Of a stretch of DNA of 64,000 nucleotides, positions 27,532 to 39,369 are shown one piece after another. The notes beneath the pieces are model-generated. The model searched no databases and was not told where the DNA came from. It saw only the letters and a list, made by a program, of their open reading frames with translations. The first letter of the stretch is position 1. Each line of letters starts with the position of its first letter. The translations under genes and the position numbers were made by a program. This DNA comes from Paenisporosarcina sp. HGH0030 (GTDB lineage: Bacteria > Bacillota > Bacilli > Bacillales_A > Planococcaceae), in contig NZ_KE150424.1 of assembly GCF_000411295.1 (NCBI RefSeq), forward strand, positions 62,001 through 126,000, read 5' to 3'.

Positions 27532-28137
27532 ATGGCTGATCATTATTATTCAAAAAAACCTCAAACTGAAAGTAAGCCTAAGTCATGGAGTTTTACACTG
27601 CGTGGTGAGCTGTTTCATTTTGAAACGGATACGGGTGTTTTCAGTAAAAGCGAAGTAGATTTTGGGTCCCGTGTTTTAATTGATGCGTTTGTAATGCCTG
27701 CGACTGAAGGACCTGTGCTTGATGTAGGGTGTGGGTATGGACCAATTGGTTTATCCATCGCTAAAACTGAGGCAGATCGTACAATTCACATGGTGGACAT
27801 CAACGAACGTGCAGTGCAACTTTCGCGTAAAAATGCGGAGGGTAACGGGGTACAAAATGTACGAATCTATGAAAGTGACGGGTTAACCGACGTTACGGAA
27901 ACTGACTTTGCTGCAATATTAACAAACCCGCCGATCCGTGCTGGAAAACAAACGATTTTTCGTTTTTATTTAGATGCCTATGCGAAATTGCGTGTGGGTG
28001 GAGAGTTGTGGGTTGTCATTCAGAAGAAACAAGGAGCTCCGTCAACTTTCGATCGATTAGAAGAAATTTTCGGTCAAGTTGAAGTGATCGATAAGGTAAG
28101 AGGTTACTGGATCATTAAGGCTGAGAAAGTCAAATGA
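27532..28137 (+). CDS. Class I SAM-dependent methyltransferase, RsmC-like (YbxB)
   Basis: A 201-residue protein with the SAM-binding motif DVGCGYGPIGLSIAK (~62-76), an acidic motif II (MVDINERAVQLS, ~85) and NPPIRAGK (~122), the NPP signature of RNA or protein base N-methyltransferases. The family resembles RsmC (16S rRNA guanine-N2), but lacks RsmC's N-terminal half. In B. subtilis the equivalent, ybxB, lies between rplL and rpoB as here. ATG at 27532 follows GGAGGGTG. The substrate is inferred. Confidence 0.88.
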   Translation: MADHYYSKKPQTESKPKSWSFTLRGELFHFETDTGVFSKSEVDFGSRVLIDAFVMPATEGPVLDVGCGYGPIGLSIAKTEADRTIHMVDINERAVQLSRKNAEGNGVQNVRIYESDGLTDVTETDFAAILTNPPIRAGKQTIFRFYLDAYAKLRVGGELWVVIQKKQGAPSTFDRLEEIFGQVEVIDKVRGYWIIKAEKVK

Positions 28138-28140
28138 TTA

Positions 28141-28174
28141 TTGACTTGACAAAATCGCTATGATATTATAATAA
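28141..28174 (+). promoter_or_regulatory. rpoB promoter region
   Basis: Two overlapping promoters: TTGACT (28141) with 17 nt to the extended -10 TGATATTAT (TATTAT 28164-28169), and TTGACA (28146) with 17 nt to TAATAA (28169-28174). A leader of about 190 nt precedes rpoB. Confidence 0.75.
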
Positions 28175-28266
28175 AATGCAAAAATATTATTTTGCGGTCG
28201 TATGCCCTTTTGTATAAAGGTGTTTTGCGAGTGGGTATACTTACCAAGAATAAATTTAGTTAACCG

Positions 28267-28340
28267 AAAATGAGCTCTTATAGAACTCGTTTTCTTTTTG
28301 TCTTTTCGACATCATACACTAAATATGGTGTGCCGAAAAG
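28267..28340 (+). promoter_or_regulatory. rpoB leader hairpins (attenuator-like)
   Basis: AAAATGAG/CTCGTTTT (28267-28293) followed by CTTTTTG looks like an intrinsic terminator. A second hairpin has outer arms CTTTTCG (28302-28308) and CGAAAAG (28334-28340). Together they could adjust rpoBC expression. Structure is seen; function is inferred. Confidence 0.5.
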
Positions 28341-28372
28341 TCCTAATATTGCTTTATTGAGGGGTGAATGAG

Positions 28373-31300
28373 TTGGCAGGTCAACTAGTTCAGTACGGAC
28401 AACACCGCCAGCGCAGAAGTTTTGCGCGTATTAATGAGGTGCTGGAACTTCCGAATTTAATCGAAATTCAAACAGCATCTTATGAATGGTTCCTGGAAGA
28501 AGGTTTGCGTGAAATGTTCCGAGACATTTCTCCGATTGCAGACTTCACAGGTAATCTTTCACTGGAATTCATCGATTATACATTAGGTGAACCTAAGTAT
28601 CCGGTCGATGAATCAAAAGAACGTGACGTAACTTACGCTGCACCACTTCGCGTAAAAGTACGTTTGCACAACAAAGAAACAGATGAAGTGAAAGAACAAG
28701 ATGTGTTTATGGGTGATTTCCCACTCATGACAGAAACAGGTACTTTCGTCATCAACGGTGCTGAGCGCGTAATCGTATCTCAGTTAGTCCGTTCACCAAG
28801 TGTTTACTTCCATGATAAGACAGATAAAAACGGTAAAAAAGGTTTCGGTGCAACGGTTATTCCTAACCGTGGCGCATGGTTGGAATACGAAATCGATGCG
28901 AAGGACGTAGTATATGTACGTATCGATCGCACACGTAAATTACCAGTAACGGTACTTCTGCGTGCACTTGGCTTTGGTTCTGATCAAGAAATTATCGACC
29001 TTATCGGCGATAACGAATACCTTCGTAATACTTTAGAAAAAGATAACACGGAGAGCACAGATAAAGCGTTGCTTGAAATTTATGAGCGTCTTCGTCCAGG
29101 CGAGCCGCCAACAGTTGAAAGTGCGAAGAGCCTGTTGTACTCACGTTTCTTCGATCCAAAACGCTATGACTTAGCGAATGTTGGTCGTTACAAAATGAAC
29201 AAAAAACTGCACATTAAAAACCGTCTATTCAACCAGACAGTAGCTGAAACGCTAGTTGATCCAGAAACTGGTGAAATTTTAGCGGAACAAGGTGCAGTGA
29301 TTGACCGTCGTTTACTTGATCGTTTAATCCCACATCTTGAAAATGGAATCGGATTCCGCACAATTTCTCAAGTAGGTGGCGTATTAGAAGGCGATATCAC
29401 GTTACAATCAATCAAAATTTACGCTCCAAACAATGAAGCGCAACAAGAAATTAATGTCATCAGCAATGCTTATATTGAAGATGCGATAAAAAACATCACA
29501 CCTGCTGATATTATTTCTTCTGTTAGTTACTTCTTCGGCCTACTTTACAACATTGGAAACACGGATGACATTGATCATCTAGGTAACCGTCGTTTACGTT
29601 CAGTAGGGGAACTATTACAAAATCAATTCCGTATTGGTCTTTCCCGTATGGAACGTGTGGTACGTGAGCGTATGTCAATTAACGACACACAATCTATAGT
29701 GCCACAACAATTGATTAATATCCGTCCGGTTATTGCATCAATTAAAGAGTTCTTTGGTAGTTCTCAGTTGTCTCAATTCATGGATCAAACAAATCCACTT
29801 GCTGAATTGACGCACAAACGCCGTCTATCGGCATTAGGACCCGGTGGTTTAACGCGTGAACGTGCTGGTTTTGAAGTACGTGACGTTCATTACTCCCACT
29901 ACGGTCGTATGTGTCCGATTGAAACGCCTGAGGGACCAAACATTGGGTTGATCAACTCACTTTCAAGTTTCGCGAAAGTGAACAAATTCGGATTTATTGA
30001 AACACCTTACCGTCGCGTAGATCCTGAGACAGGCCTTGTGACAACTCGCATCGATTATTTAACAGCAGATGAAGAAGACAACTACGTAGTAGCGCAAGCT
30101 AATGCCCGTCTTTCTGACAATGGTGAATTTGTCGACGAAGAAGTTGTTGGTCGTTTCCGCGGAGATAACACGGTATTCAAACGTTCATCAATCGATTATA
30201 TGGATGTATCGCCTAAACAAGTTGTTTCTGCAGCGACAGCGTGTATCCCGTTCTTAGAGAACGATGACTCCAACCGTGCCCTTATGGGTGCGAACATGCA
30301 ACGTCAAGCGGTTCCATTGTTAAATCCTGAAGCTCCTTTTGTAGGAACAGGGATGGAACATGTGAATGCGCGTGACTCGGGTGCTGCGGTCATCGCTAAG
30401 TTTGACGGAATCGTTGAACATGTAGAAGCGAAAGAAATTCGAGTTCGTCGCATTGAAGAAATCGACGGCAAAGAAGTTAAAGGCGATTTAACAAAATATA
30501 AATTACAAAAATTCATTCGTTCTAACCAAGGGACGAGTTATAACCAACGCCCAATCGTTAAAGTTGGCGATCGCGTGAAACCACTTGATATTCTTGCTGA
30601 TGGTCCTTCTATGGAGCGCGGTGAGATGGCACTTGGACGTAACGTGCTTGTTGCTTTCATGACATGGGACGGTTTCAACTATGAAGATGCTGTTATCATG
30701 AGTGAACGTCTTGTAAAAGACGATGTGTACACTTCTGTGCATATCGAAGAATACGAGTCAGAATCCCGTGATACTAAGCTCGGACCTGAAGAAATCACAC
30801 GTGATATTCCAAACGTGGGTGAAGAAGCGCTTCGTAACTTAGATGACCGCGGAATCATTCGTGTCGGTGCGGAAGTTCGCGACGGCGATATCTTAGTAGG
30901 TAAAGTAACACCTAAAGGGGTTACTGAGTTAACGGCTGAAGAACGTTTATTACATGCAATCTTTGGTGAAAAAGCACGTGAAGTCCGTGATACTTCTCTA
31001 CGTGTACCTCATGGTGCAGGCGGAATTATCCTGGATGTTAAAGTGTTTAACCGCGAAGATGGCGACGAGCTTCCACCAGGTGTGAACCAACTCGTTCGTG
31101 CATACATCGTTCAAAAACGTAAAATCTCTGTTGGGGATAAAATGGCTGGACGTCATGGTAACAAAGGTGTTATCTCGCGTATCCTTCCAGAAGAAGACAT
31201 GCCTTTCCTTCCGGACGGCACACCAGTTGATATCATGCTTAACCCTCTAGGGGTTCCATCTCGTATGAACATCGGTCAAGTATTGGAGCTTCACTTAGGT

Positions 31301-31924
31301 ATGGCTTCCCGTACTCTTGGCATTCATATGGCTTCACCAGTATTTGATGGTGCCAATGAAGCTGACGTTTGGGATACGATGGAAGAAGCAGGTATGAACC
31401 GTGACGGTAAAACAACATTGTATGATGGTCGCTCAGGTGAGCCATTCGACAACCGCGTTTCTGTCGGGATTATGTATATGATTAAGTTAGCCCACATGGT
31501 TGACGATAAATTACATGCTCGTTCTACTGGACCTTACTCTCTTGTTACGCAACAACCGCTTGGTGGTAAAGCACAATTTGGTGGACAACGTTTCGGTGAG
31601 ATGGAGGTTTGGGCACTTGAGGCATACGGTGCCGCTTACACACTTCAAGAAATCTTGACAGTGAAGTCCGATGACGTGGTAGGTCGTGTGAAAACATACG
31701 AAGCCATCGTTAAAGGTGAAAGCGTTCCAGAACCAGGTGTTCCAGAATCATTCAAAGTATTAATTAAAGAACTTCAAAGTTTAGGTATGGACGTTAAGAT
31801 GATGACAATCAACGACCAAGAAATTGAATTGCGTGATTTGGATGAGGAAGACGATCTTCAACCAGCTGATGCACTCAACATCCTGCCAATGACGGACGAA
31901 GTGCCAGTCGGCTCAGCCGAATAA
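28373..31924 (+). CDS. rpoB: DNA-directed RNA polymerase subunit beta
   Basis: A 1183-residue subunit that forms, with beta', the catalytic cleft of RNA polymerase. Conserved blocks run in order from [16 protein letters not shown] to [23 protein letters not shown] in outline. The rifampicin-binding cluster ([20 protein letters not shown], then [11 protein letters not shown], ~residues 465-500) is wild type, predicting sensitivity. I chose the TTG at 28373, 7 nt after GAGGGGTGA, giving LAGQLVQYG as in B. subtilis; the GTG at 28364 lies inside the ribosome site. The C-terminal tail is acidic. Followed by rpoC. Confidence 0.97.
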   Translation: MAGQLVQYGQHRQRRSFARINEVLELPNLIEIQTASYEWFLEEGLREMFRDISPIADFTGNLSLEFIDYTLGEPKYPVDESKERDVTYAAPLRVKVRLHNKETDEVKEQDVFMGDFPLMTETGTFVINGAERVIVSQLVRSPSVYFHDKTDKNGKKGFGATVIPNRGAWLEYEIDAKDVVYVRIDRTRKLPVTVLLRALGFGSDQEIIDLIGDNEYLRNTLEKDNTESTDKALLEIYERLRPGEPPTVESAKSLLYSRFFDPKRYDLANVGRYKMNKKLHIKNRLFNQTVAETLVDPETGEILAEQGAVIDRRLLDRLIPHLENGIGFRTISQVGGVLEGDITLQSIKIYAPNNEAQQEINVISNAYIEDAIKNITPADIISSVSYFFGLLYNIGNTDDIDHLGNRRLRSVGELLQNQFRIGLSRMERVVRERMSINDTQSIVPQQLINIRPVIASIKEFFGSSQLSQFMDQTNPLAELTHKRRLSALGPGGLTRERAGFEVRDVHYSHYGRMCPIETPEGPNIGLINSLSSFAKVNKFGFIETPYRRVDPETGLVTTRIDYLTADEEDNYVVAQANARLSDNGEFVDEEVVGRFRGDNTVFKRSSIDYMDVSPKQVVSAATACIPFLENDDSNRALMGANMQRQAVPLLNPEAPFVGTGMEHVNARDSGAAVIAKFDGIVEHVEAKEIRVRRIEEIDGKEVKGDLTKYKLQKFIRSNQGTSYNQRPIVKVGDRVKPLDILADGPSMERGEMALGRNVLVAFMTWDGFNYEDAVIMSERLVKDDVYTSVHIEEYESESRDTKLGPEEITRDIPNVGEEALRNLDDRGIIRVGAEVRDGDILVGKVTPKGVTELTAEERLLHAIFGEKAREVRDTSLRVPHGAGGIILDVKVFNREDGDELPPGVNQLVRAYIVQKRKISVGDKMAGRHGNKGVISRILPEEDMPFLPDGTPVDIMLNPLGVPSRMNIGQVLELHLGMASRTLGIHMASPVFDGANEADVWDTMEEAGMNRDGKTTLYDGRSGEPFDNRVSVGIMYMIKLAHMVDDKLHARSTGPYSLVTQQPLGGKAQFGGQRFGEMEVWALEAYGAAYTLQEILTVKSDDVVGRVKTYEAIVKGESVPEPGVPESFKVLIKELQSLGMDVKMMTINDQEIELRDLDEEDDLQPADALNILPMTDEVPVGSAE

Positions 31925-31956
31925 GGCAATATATATAAATTAGTTTTAAGAAATAA

Positions 31957-31978
31957 GGGCAGGCCATCATACCTGCCC
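31957..31978 (+). other. rpoB-rpoC intergenic hairpin
   Basis: GGGCAGG, an 8-nt loop, and CCTGCCC form a perfect 7-bp stem without a T-run. It may be a processing or stability element between the two polymerase genes. Confidence 0.5.
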
Positions 31979-32061
31979 GCATTTCCATTTCCATAAAAGT
32001 TATCCGCCTGAGCTAAGTGGATAAAGTCTTTAAAAGACCCAGACTAAGGGAGGTAGGCTCC

Positions 32062-35000
32062 TTGATAGACGTTAATAATTTTGAGTACATGAAGATTGGT
32101 TTAGCATCTCCTGACAAGATTCGTTCTTGGTCATACGGTGAAGTGAAGAAGCCTGAAACGATTAACTACCGCACACTTAAACCTGAAAAAGATGGTTTGT
32201 TCTGTGAACGTATTTTCGGACCAACAAAGGACTGGGAATGTCATTGCGGTAAGTATAAGCGTGTTCGTTATAAAGGTGTCGTTTGTGATCGTTGTGGCGT
32301 TGAAGTTACACGTTCAAAAGTGCGCCGTGAGCGCATGGGTCACATTGAATTAGCAGCTCCAGTATCACATATTTGGTATTTCAAAGGGATTCCAAGTCGT
32401 ATGGGACTTATCCTGGATATGTCTCCACGTTCTTTGGAAGAAGTGATTTACTTTGCTTCTTACGTAGTTGTAGACCCAGCGAATACACCACTTGAGCGCA
32501 AACAACTATTGTCTGAGAAAGAATACCGTGCATACCGTGAAAAATACGGTACGAAATTCTATGCTGCAATGGGTGCTGAGGCGATCAAACGTCTTCTTCA
32601 AGAACTTGATCTTGAAAAAGAAACAGAAATGCTGAAGGAAGAGCTTAAAACTGCAGCTGGTCAACGACGTACGCGTGCAATTAAGCGTCTTGAAGTAGTT
32701 GAATCATTCCGTAACTCTGGGAACAAACCAGACTGGATGATTTTAGACGTACTTCCGGTAATTCCACCAGAATTACGCCCGATGGTTCAATTAGATGGTG
32801 GCCGTTTTGCCACTTCTGATTTAAATGACTTGTATCGTCGTGTTATCAACCGTAACAACCGTCTAAAACGTTTATTAGACCTTGGTGCACCTAGCATCAT
32901 CGTTCAGAACGAAAAACGTATGTTACAAGAGGCTGTTGATGCGTTGATTGATAATGGTCGTCGTGGCCGTCCAGTTACTGGACCAGGTAACCGTCCATTG
33001 AAATCACTTTCACATATGTTGAAAGGGAAACAAGGTCGTTTCCGTCAAAACTTACTTGGTAAACGTGTTGACTACTCTGGTCGTTCGGTTATCGTTGTAG
33101 GTCCAAACTTGAAAATGTATCAATGTGGTCTTCCAAAAGAAATGGCGATTGAATTATTCAAGCCGTTTGTGATGAAAGAACTTGTTGAGCGTGGCTTAGC
33201 TCACAACATTAAGAGTGCAAAACGTAAAATTGAGCGTATGCATTCAGAAGTTTGGGATGTATTAGAAGACGTCATTAAGGAGCATCCGGTTTTACTAAAC
33301 CGCGCACCGACGCTTCACCGTCTTGGAATTCAAGCTTTCGAACCAACTCTAGTAGAAGGTCGCGCAATTCGTCTTCACCCTCTAGTATGTACAGCTTATA
33401 ACGCTGACTTCGATGGTGACCAAATGGCGGTTCACGTTCCTTTATCAGCAGAAGCGCAAGCTGAAGCTCGCTTATTGATGTTGGCTGCACAAAACATTTT
33501 GAACCCGAAAGATGGAAAACCAGTTGTTACACCATCTCAAGATATGGTATTAGGTAACTACTACCTAACACTTGAGCGTAAAGGTGCAACAGGCGAAGGT
33601 TCTACATTCTACGGTCCAAATGAAGTGTTGATTGCTTATCAAAACGGACATGCGCATTTGCATACACGTATTGCAATCGCTGCAGGTTCATTGAACAACC
33701 AAACATTCACTGAAGAACAAAACAAAATGTTGTTATTGACGACAGTGGGTAAAGTAATTTTCAATGAAATTTTACCTGAAACATTCCCGTACATTAACGA
33801 ACCAACGGATTTCAACCTTCAAGTTGAAACACCGTCTAAATACTTTGTTCCAACAACTACTGATGTGCGTACACACATTGATGAAATGGAACTTGTGTCA
33901 CCATTCAAGAAGAAAATTCTTGGAAACATCATCGCTGAAGTATTCAAACGTTTCCATATTACTGAAACGTCGAAAATGCTTGACCGTATGAAGAATCTTG
34001 GTTTCAAATACTCAACTAAAGCTGGTATTACAATCGGTATCTCAGATATCGTGGTACTTCCAGACAAAGGTAAAGTATTAGAAGAAGCTCAAGACAAAGT
34101 AGATAAAGTTCTGAAGCAATTCCGTCGTGGATTAATTACAGAAGAAGAGCGCTATGATCGTGTTATTTCTTACTGGAGTGCTGCGAAGGACGTTATTCAG
34201 GAAAAACTAATGAAATCATTAGACAACTTGAACCCAATCTTCATGATGAGTGACTCTGGAGCGCGTGGTAACGCATCCAACTTTACTCAACTTGCAGGTA
34301 TGCGTGGTTTGATGGCCAATCCGGCCGGTCGTATTATCGAGCTTCCGATTAAATCATCATTCCGTGAAGGTTTAACGGTACTTGAATACTTCATCTCTAC
34401 GCATGGTGCTCGTAAAGGTCTTGCGGATACAGCTCTTAAAACGGCTGACTCAGGTTACTTAACACGTCGTTTGGTTGACGTTGCTCAAGATGTTATTGTT
34501 CGTGAAGATGATTGCGGAACGGACCGTGGCTTATTGATCGGCGCATTAATGGACGGAACAGAGGTAATCGAAGGGTTCGACGAGCGTATTGTCGGTCGTC
34601 ATACACGTAAAACTATTTTCCATCCAGAAACGAAAAAAGTTATTCTGGAGAAAGATGCTTTGATTACTGAAGACGTAGCTCGCGTTATTTTGGATGCTGG
34701 ATTCGAAGAATTAACTATTCGTTCTGCTTTCACATGTAACACGAAACACGGCGTATGTAAAAAATGTTACGGAATCAACTTGGCAACTGGTGAAAACGTT
34801 GAGGTTGGAGAAGCAGTTGGTATCATTGCTGCCCAATCAATCGGTGAGCCAGGTACTCAGTTAACGATGCGTACGTTCCATACAGGTGGGGTAGCTGGAG
34901 ACGATATTACACAAGGTCTTCCACGTATCCAGGAGATTTTCGAATCTCGTAATCCTAAAGGTCAAGCGGTCATTACTGAAATTACAGGTGTTATCTCTGC

Positions 35001-35664
35001 AATTGATGAAATCCGTGAAGGTCAAAAAGAAATTACAGTTCAAGGTGATGTTGAAACACGTAAATACCTAGCTCCTTATAATGGTCGTTTGAAAGTTCAA
35101 CTGAATGATGCCATTAAACGCGGTGAAGTATTGACTGAAGGTTCGATTGATCCGAAAGAATTGTTGAAAGTTAAAGACGTTTCAACTGTACAAGAGTACT
35201 TGTTGAAAGAAGTTCAAAAAGTATACCGTATGCAAGGGGTAGAAATCGGAGACAAACATATCGAAGTAATGGTTCGCCAAATGCTTCGTAAAGTGCGCGT
35301 CATCGAGGCGGGTGAAACGGAACTGTTACCAGGTTCGTTACTCGACATTCACCAATTTGCGGATGCGAATAAAGAGGCAGTGTTAAATGGTAAACTACCT
35401 GCAACATGTCGCCCAGTTATTCTCGGTATTACAAAAGCTTCACTTGAAACAGAATCGTTCTTATCAGCTGCATCATTCCAAGAAACTACGCGTGTGTTAA
35501 CAGACGCGGCGATCAAAGGAAAACGCGACGAATTGCTTGGCCTGAAAGAAAATGTTATTATCGGTAAACTCGTTCCGGCGGGTACTGGTATGCAACGTTA
35601 CCGTCAGATCAAGATTGTTGATGAGAAGAAAAACGAAGCTGCAGTAGCAGTGAGCGCAGAATAA
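32062..35664 (+). CDS. rpoC: DNA-directed RNA polymerase subunit beta'
   Basis: A 1200-residue catalytic subunit. The N-terminal zinc finger is [20 protein letters not shown] (~60-80), the Mg(II)-binding motif is [13 protein letters not shown] (~449-455), the bridge-helix/trigger-loop region has [19 protein letters not shown] and [16 protein letters not shown] in outline, and the second zinc site is [13 protein letters not shown] (~890). I chose the TTG at 32062 after GGGAGGT because it gives [10 protein letters not shown] as in B. subtilis (which has [10 protein letters not shown]); the 15 upstream codons have no match. A strong terminator follows. Confidence 0.97.
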   Translation: MIDVNNFEYMKIGLASPDKIRSWSYGEVKKPETINYRTLKPEKDGLFCERIFGPTKDWECHCGKYKRVRYKGVVCDRCGVEVTRSKVRRERMGHIELAAPVSHIWYFKGIPSRMGLILDMSPRSLEEVIYFASYVVVDPANTPLERKQLLSEKEYRAYREKYGTKFYAAMGAEAIKRLLQELDLEKETEMLKEELKTAAGQRRTRAIKRLEVVESFRNSGNKPDWMILDVLPVIPPELRPMVQLDGGRFATSDLNDLYRRVINRNNRLKRLLDLGAPSIIVQNEKRMLQEAVDALIDNGRRGRPVTGPGNRPLKSLSHMLKGKQGRFRQNLLGKRVDYSGRSVIVVGPNLKMYQCGLPKEMAIELFKPFVMKELVERGLAHNIKSAKRKIERMHSEVWDVLEDVIKEHPVLLNRAPTLHRLGIQAFEPTLVEGRAIRLHPLVCTAYNADFDGDQMAVHVPLSAEAQAEARLLMLAAQNILNPKDGKPVVTPSQDMVLGNYYLTLERKGATGEGSTFYGPNEVLIAYQNGHAHLHTRIAIAAGSLNNQTFTEEQNKMLLLTTVGKVIFNEILPETFPYINEPTDFNLQVETPSKYFVPTTTDVRTHIDEMELVSPFKKKILGNIIAEVFKRFHITETSKMLDRMKNLGFKYSTKAGITIGISDIVVLPDKGKVLEEAQDKVDKVLKQFRRGLITEEERYDRVISYWSAAKDVIQEKLMKSLDNLNPIFMMSDSGARGNASNFTQLAGMRGLMANPAGRIIELPIKSSFREGLTVLEYFISTHGARKGLADTALKTADSGYLTRRLVDVAQDVIVREDDCGTDRGLLIGALMDGTEVIEGFDERIVGRHTRKTIFHPETKKVILEKDALITEDVARVILDAGFEELTIRSAFTCNTKHGVCKKCYGINLATGENVEVGEAVGIIAAQSIGEPGTQLTMRTFHTGGVAGDDITQGLPRIQEIFESRNPKGQAVITEITGVISAIDEIREGQKEITVQGDVETRKYLAPYNGRLKVQLNDAIKRGEVLTEGSIDPKELLKVKDVSTVQEYLLKEVQKVYRMQGVEIGDKHIEVMVRQMLRKVRVIEAGETELLPGSLLDIHQFADANKEAVLNGKLPATCRPVILGITKASLETESFLSAASFQETTRVLTDAAIKGKRDELLGLKENVIIGKLVPAGTGMQRYRQIKIVDEKKNEAAVAVSAE

Positions 35665-35674
35665 TTTCATCCTG

Positions 35675-35710
35675 TTCCGGGGGTTTGTATAAGCGGCCCC
35701 CCGGAATTTT
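35675..35710 (+). terminator. Terminator of rpoBC
   Basis: TTCCGGGGG (35675-35683) pairs perfectly with CCCCCGGAA (35698-35706), followed by TTTT. A new promoter starts 51 bp later. Confidence 0.9.
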
Positions 35711-35760
35711 AATGACAACCGATAAGTGTTGCGGTCTTTCCGCTTTTCTTGTGAAATGGG

Positions 35761-35789
35761 TTGACAGAAAAAATAATGGATGATAATAT
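35761..35789 (+). promoter_or_regulatory. Promoter of the str operon (rplGB-rpsL-rpsG-fusA)
   Basis: TTGACA, 17 nt, TAATAT, 48 nt before rplGB. Near-consensus. Confidence 0.88.
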
Positions 35790-35836
35790 ATTTAAGGTTG
35801 ATAGTTGAAGGTCTGGGTCTTTGGAGGATATGCTAA

Positions 35837-36085
35837 ATGTCTTATGAAAAAGTAAATCAGGCGATGAAAACCGTCATCGGTACTAAGCAAACAGTAAAAG
35901 CAATCCATGGTGGCCATGTAGTAGAAATTCTCGTGGCTCGTGATGCAGACAACCGGATCACCCAACCAGCTATTCTATTAGCGGAAGAAAAAGGTGTGAA
36001 GATTGACTTTGTAGAGTCTAAAATAGAACTCGGTAAAGCCTGCGGACTTCAAGTGGGTGCAGCAGTTGTTGCAATTACTGTGTAA
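35837..36085 (+). CDS. rplGB: L7Ae-family ribosomal protein (YbxF)
   Basis: An 82-residue L7Ae/L30e-fold RNA-binding protein (kink-turn binder). Family marks are GTKQTVKAIHGG (~15-26), the VEILVARDAD strand and the C-terminal GKACGLQVGAAVVAI. In B. subtilis YbxF sits in the same place, between rpoC and rpsL, and associates with ribosomes in exponential phase. ATG follows TTGGAGGAT. First gene of the str transcript. Confidence 0.9.
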   Translation: MSYEKVNQAMKTVIGTKQTVKAIHGGHVVEILVARDADNRITQPAILLAEEKGVKIDFVESKIELGKACGLQVGAAVVAITV

Positions 36086-36186
36086 CAGTTTTTGTGTATG
36101 AAAACACAAAGACTTTGTTTTTTACCCAAAAATGAACCACCTGGATGTGTGGTATTACAACGATAACAAGAAGGGAGGAATAATCG

Positions 36187-36609
36187 ATGCCTACAATTAA
36201 CCAATTGGTACGTAAGCCTCGTAAATCCAAAACAGTCAAATCTGGCTCACCAGCATTGAACAAAGGGTATAACAGCTCTAAAAAAACGTTAACAAACGTT
36301 AGTTCACCGCAAAAACGTGGGGTTTGTACTCGTGTTGGTACAATGACACCAAAAAAACCAAACTCAGCGCTTCGTAAATATGCGCGTGTACGTTTAACTA
36401 ACCTAATTGAGGTTACTGCGTACATCCCGGGTGAAGGTCATAACCTTCAAGAACATAGTGTTGTTCTAATCCGTGGAGGACGAGTTAAAGATTTACCGGG
36501 TGTTCGTTACCATATCGTACGTGGTGCTCTTGATACTGCCGGTGTAAACGGTCGTATGCAAAGCCGCTCACTATACGGTACTAAACGCCCTAAAGTTAAA
36601 AAAAGCTAA
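36187..36609 (+). CDS. rpsL: 30S ribosomal protein S12
   Basis: A 140-residue decoding-centre protein. The conserved [18 protein letters not shown] (~45-62) and [13 protein letters not shown] (~98) are intact; both lysines where streptomycin resistance arises (PKKPNS, and the Lys in VKDLPG) are wild type, so no resistance mutation is visible. ATG at 36187 after AGGGAGGAAT. Followed by rpsG and fusA. Confidence 0.98.
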   Translation: MPTINQLVRKPRKSKTVKSGSPALNKGYNSSKKTLTNVSSPQKRGVCTRVGTMTPKKPNSALRKYARVRLTNLIEVTAYIPGEGHNLQEHSVVLIRGGRVKDLPGVRYHIVRGALDTAGVNGRMQSRSLYGTKRPKVKKS

Positions 36610-36651
36610 TTAAAAATAAAACTATAGATCTCATCGAAAGGAGGAAAACAC

Positions 36652-37122
36652 ATGCCTCGTAAAGGTCCTGTTTCCAAACGTGACGTGTTACCAGATCCAA
36701 TTTATAATTCAAAACTTGTAACTCGTTTAATCAATAAAATGATGGTAGATGGTAAAAGAGGTACTTCTCAAAAAATTCTTTATGGAGCGTTTGAACTTGT
36801 TCAAGAACGTTCAGGTAAAGATCCTTTGGAAGTATTTGATGCAGCATTAGCTAACATCATGCCAGTACTTGAAGTTAAAGCTCGCCGTGTTGGTGGTTCT
36901 AACTATCAGGTGCCAATCGAAGTTCGTCCAGAACGCCGTTCTACATTAGGTCTTCGCTACCTAGTTAACTATTCTCGTCTTCGTGGGGAGAAAACTATGG
37001 AAGAGCGTTTAGCTAATGAAATTCTTGACGCTTCTAACAACACAGGTGCTTCTGTGAAGAAACGTGAAGATATGCACAAAATGGCGGAAGCGAACAAAGC
37101 ATTCGCTCATTACCGCTGGTAG
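36652..37122 (+). CDS. rpsG: 30S ribosomal protein S7
   Basis: A 156-residue primary binder of the 16S rRNA 3' major domain, at the E-site side of the head. [20 protein letters not shown] at the N terminus, [19 protein letters not shown] (~75-93) and the C-terminal [20 protein letters not shown]-type end are present. ATG after AAAGGAGGAAA. It autoregulates the str operon in E. coli; I see no clear S7 site here. Confidence 0.98.
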   Translation: MPRKGPVSKRDVLPDPIYNSKLVTRLINKMMVDGKRGTSQKILYGAFELVQERSGKDPLEVFDAALANIMPVLEVKARRVGGSNYQVPIEVRPERRSTLGLRYLVNYSRLRGEKTMEERLANEILDASNNTGASVKKREDMHKMAEANKAFAHYRW

Positions 37123-37173
37123 GATTTTTCATCCACTAATCATTCTAATTTGAGATGGAAGGAGAAATACAAA

Positions 37174-39249
37174 ATGGCTAGAGAATTCTCCTTAGAGAAT
37201 ACACGTAACATCGGTATCATGGCCCATATTGATGCTGGTAAAACAACTACTACAGAGCGTATTCTTTATTACACTGGTAAAATCCATAAAATTGGTGAAA
37301 CGCACGAAGGTGCATCACAAATGGACTGGATGGAGCAAGAGCAAGAGCGTGGAATCACGATCACTTCTGCTGCAACAACAGCTGCATGGAAAGGCCACCG
37401 CGTAAACATCATCGATACTCCAGGTCACGTAGACTTCACTGTTGAAGTTGAACGTTCACTTCGCGTACTTGATGGTGCTGTAACGGTTCTTGATGCACAA
37501 TCTGGTGTTGAACCACAAACTGAAACAGTATGGCGCCAAGCTACAACATACGGCGTACCACGTATTGTTTTCATTAACAAAATGGATAAATTGGGTGCAG
37601 ACTTCTTGTATTCTGTAGGAACTCTACACGAGCGTCTTCAAGCGAACGCGCATCCAGTACAACTTCCAATTGGTACAGAAGAAGATTTCAGTGCAATTAT
37701 CGACCTTATTGAAATGAATGCTACTTTCTACGGTAACGAAGATGGTACTGCAATTACAGAAGGCGAAATTCCTGAATCACATAAAGCTCAAGCTGCAGAA
37801 TATCGTGAGAAATTAATCGAAGCGGTAGCTAGCGTTGACGAAAATCTTATGGAGAAATACCTAGAAGGTGAAGAAATCTCAAATGCAGAGTTGAAAGCGG
37901 CTATCCGTAAAGCAACAATCGCAGTTGAATTCTACCCAGTTATTTGTGGTTCAGCATTCAAACACAAAGGTGTTCGAAAAATGCTTGACGCAGTAGTTGA
38001 TTATCTTCCAGCTCCAACAGACGTACCAGCAATAAAAGGTATCTTACCTGATTCTGATGAAGAAGTTGTTCGTGAATCTAACGACTCACAACCATTCTCT
38101 GCATTAGCATTCAAAGTAATGACTGACCCTTATGTTGGTAAATTAACATTCTTCCGTGTGTACTCTGGTGTTCTTGAATCAGGTTCATACGTACAAAACT
38201 CTACAAAAGGTAAACGTGAGCGCGTAGGTCGTATCTTACAAATGCACGCGAATAGCCGTGAAGAGATTTCTAAAGTTTTTTCTGGTGATATCGCTGCTGC
38301 TGTTGGTCTTAAAGACACTACAACAGGTGATACTCTATGTGACGAGAAAAACCAAGTTATTCTTGAATCAATGGAATTCCCAGAGCCAGTTATCTCTTTA
38401 TCTGTAGAACCGAAGTCAAAAGCTGACCAAGATAAAATGGGTCAAGCTTTACAAAAACTTCAAGAAGAAGATCCTACTTTCCGTGCTCATACTGACACAG
38501 AAACTGGACAAACAATCATCTCTGGTATGGGTGAACTTCACCTTGATATCTTAGTTGACCGTATGCGCCGTGAATTTAAAGTAGAAGCTAACGTTGGTGC
38601 TCCAATGGTATCTTACCGTGAGACATTCCGTGAGTCTGCTCAAGTTGAAGGTAAATTCGTTCGTCAATCAGGTGGTCGTGGTCAATTCGGACACGTTTGG
38701 ATTGAATTCTCTCCAAACGAAGAAGGAAAAGGCTTTGAATTCGTAAATGGCGTTGTCGGTGGTGTTGTACCACGTGAATACATCCCAGCTGTTGAAGCAG
38801 GTCTTCGTGACTCTTTAAACAATGGTGTACTAGCTGGATATCCACTTATCGACATTAAGGCTCGTCTATTTGATGGTTCTTACCATGATGTCGATTCAAA
38901 TGAAATGGCGTTCAAAATTGCTGCATCTATGGCATTGAAAAACGCAATTTCAAAATGTAAACCAGTTCTTCTTGAGCCAATGATGAAAGTGGAAGTAGTA
39001 ATTCCTGAAGAATACTTAGGAGATATTATGGGTAACATCACTTCTCGCCGTGGTCGCGTAGAAGGTATGGACGCTCGTGGTAATTCACAAGTTGTTCGTT
39101 CAATGGTTCCACTTGCAGAAATGTTTGGTTATGCGACAACACTTCGTTCTGCAACTCAAGGTCGTGGAGTATTCTCTATGACTTTCGATCACTACGAAGA
39201 AGTACCAAAATCAATTTCAGAAGAAATTATCAAAAAAAATAAAGGTTAA
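37174..39249 (+). CDS. fusA: Translation elongation factor G
   Basis: A 691-residue translocase GTPase. G1 is [15 protein letters not shown] (~17-31), the switch region is [11 protein letters not shown]3 is DTPGHVDFT (~82) and G4 is [10 protein letters not shown] (~136). Domains II-V follow, with domain IV containing [21 protein letters not shown] chose the ATG at 37174 ([16 protein letters not shown]), after GGAAGGAGA. Residues of the known fusidic-acid region look ordinary, but I did not check each position. Cytoplasmic, last gene of the str transcript before the tuf promoter. Confidence 0.98.
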   Translation: MAREFSLENTRNIGIMAHIDAGKTTTTERILYYTGKIHKIGETHEGASQMDWMEQEQERGITITSAATTAAWKGHRVNIIDTPGHVDFTVEVERSLRVLDGAVTVLDAQSGVEPQTETVWRQATTYGVPRIVFINKMDKLGADFLYSVGTLHERLQANAHPVQLPIGTEEDFSAIIDLIEMNATFYGNEDGTAITEGEIPESHKAQAAEYREKLIEAVASVDENLMEKYLEGEEISNAELKAAIRKATIAVEFYPVICGSAFKHKGVRKMLDAVVDYLPAPTDVPAIKGILPDSDEEVVRESNDSQPFSALAFKVMTDPYVGKLTFFRVYSGVLESGSYVQNSTKGKRERVGRILQMHANSREEISKVFSGDIAAAVGLKDTTTGDTLCDEKNQVILESMEFPEPVISLSVEPKSKADQDKMGQALQKLQEEDPTFRAHTDTETGQTIISGMGELHLDILVDRMRREFKVEANVGAPMVSYRETFRESAQVEGKFVRQSGGRGQFGHVWIEFSPNEEGKGFEFVNGVVGGVVPREYIPAVEAGLRDSLNNGVLAGYPLIDIKARLFDGSYHDVDSNEMAFKIAASMALKNAISKCKPVLLEPMMKVEVVIPEEYLGDIMGNITSRRGRVEGMDARGNSQVVRSMVPLAEMFGYATTLRSATQGRGVFSMTFDHYEEVPKSISEEIIKKNKG

Positions 39250-39252
39250 TCA

Positions 39253-39329
39253 TTGAAGTTTGATTTTTAATCTTGTATAACTATTTTGTAAGCTATGAAT
39301 GGTGATGGATCTAGACCATCATCATTCAT
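39253..39329 (+). promoter_or_regulatory. tuf promoter and leader hairpin
   Basis: TTGAAG (39253-39258), 17 nt, TATAAC (39276-39281) gives tuf its own promoter. A 14-bp hairpin (ATGAATGGTGATGG with CCATCATCATTCAT, one wobble pair, 39295-39329) lies in the leader and has no T-run. Confidence 0.7.
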
Positions 39330-39369
39330 AACAAAAACTAATCATATAATTTTGAGGAGGACATCCCTA

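Noticed and set aside
39295-39369. N-terminal extension of EF-Tu
   Set aside because: The 25 extra codons lie over a hairpin and the ribosome site; EF-Tu starts at [10 protein letters not shown].
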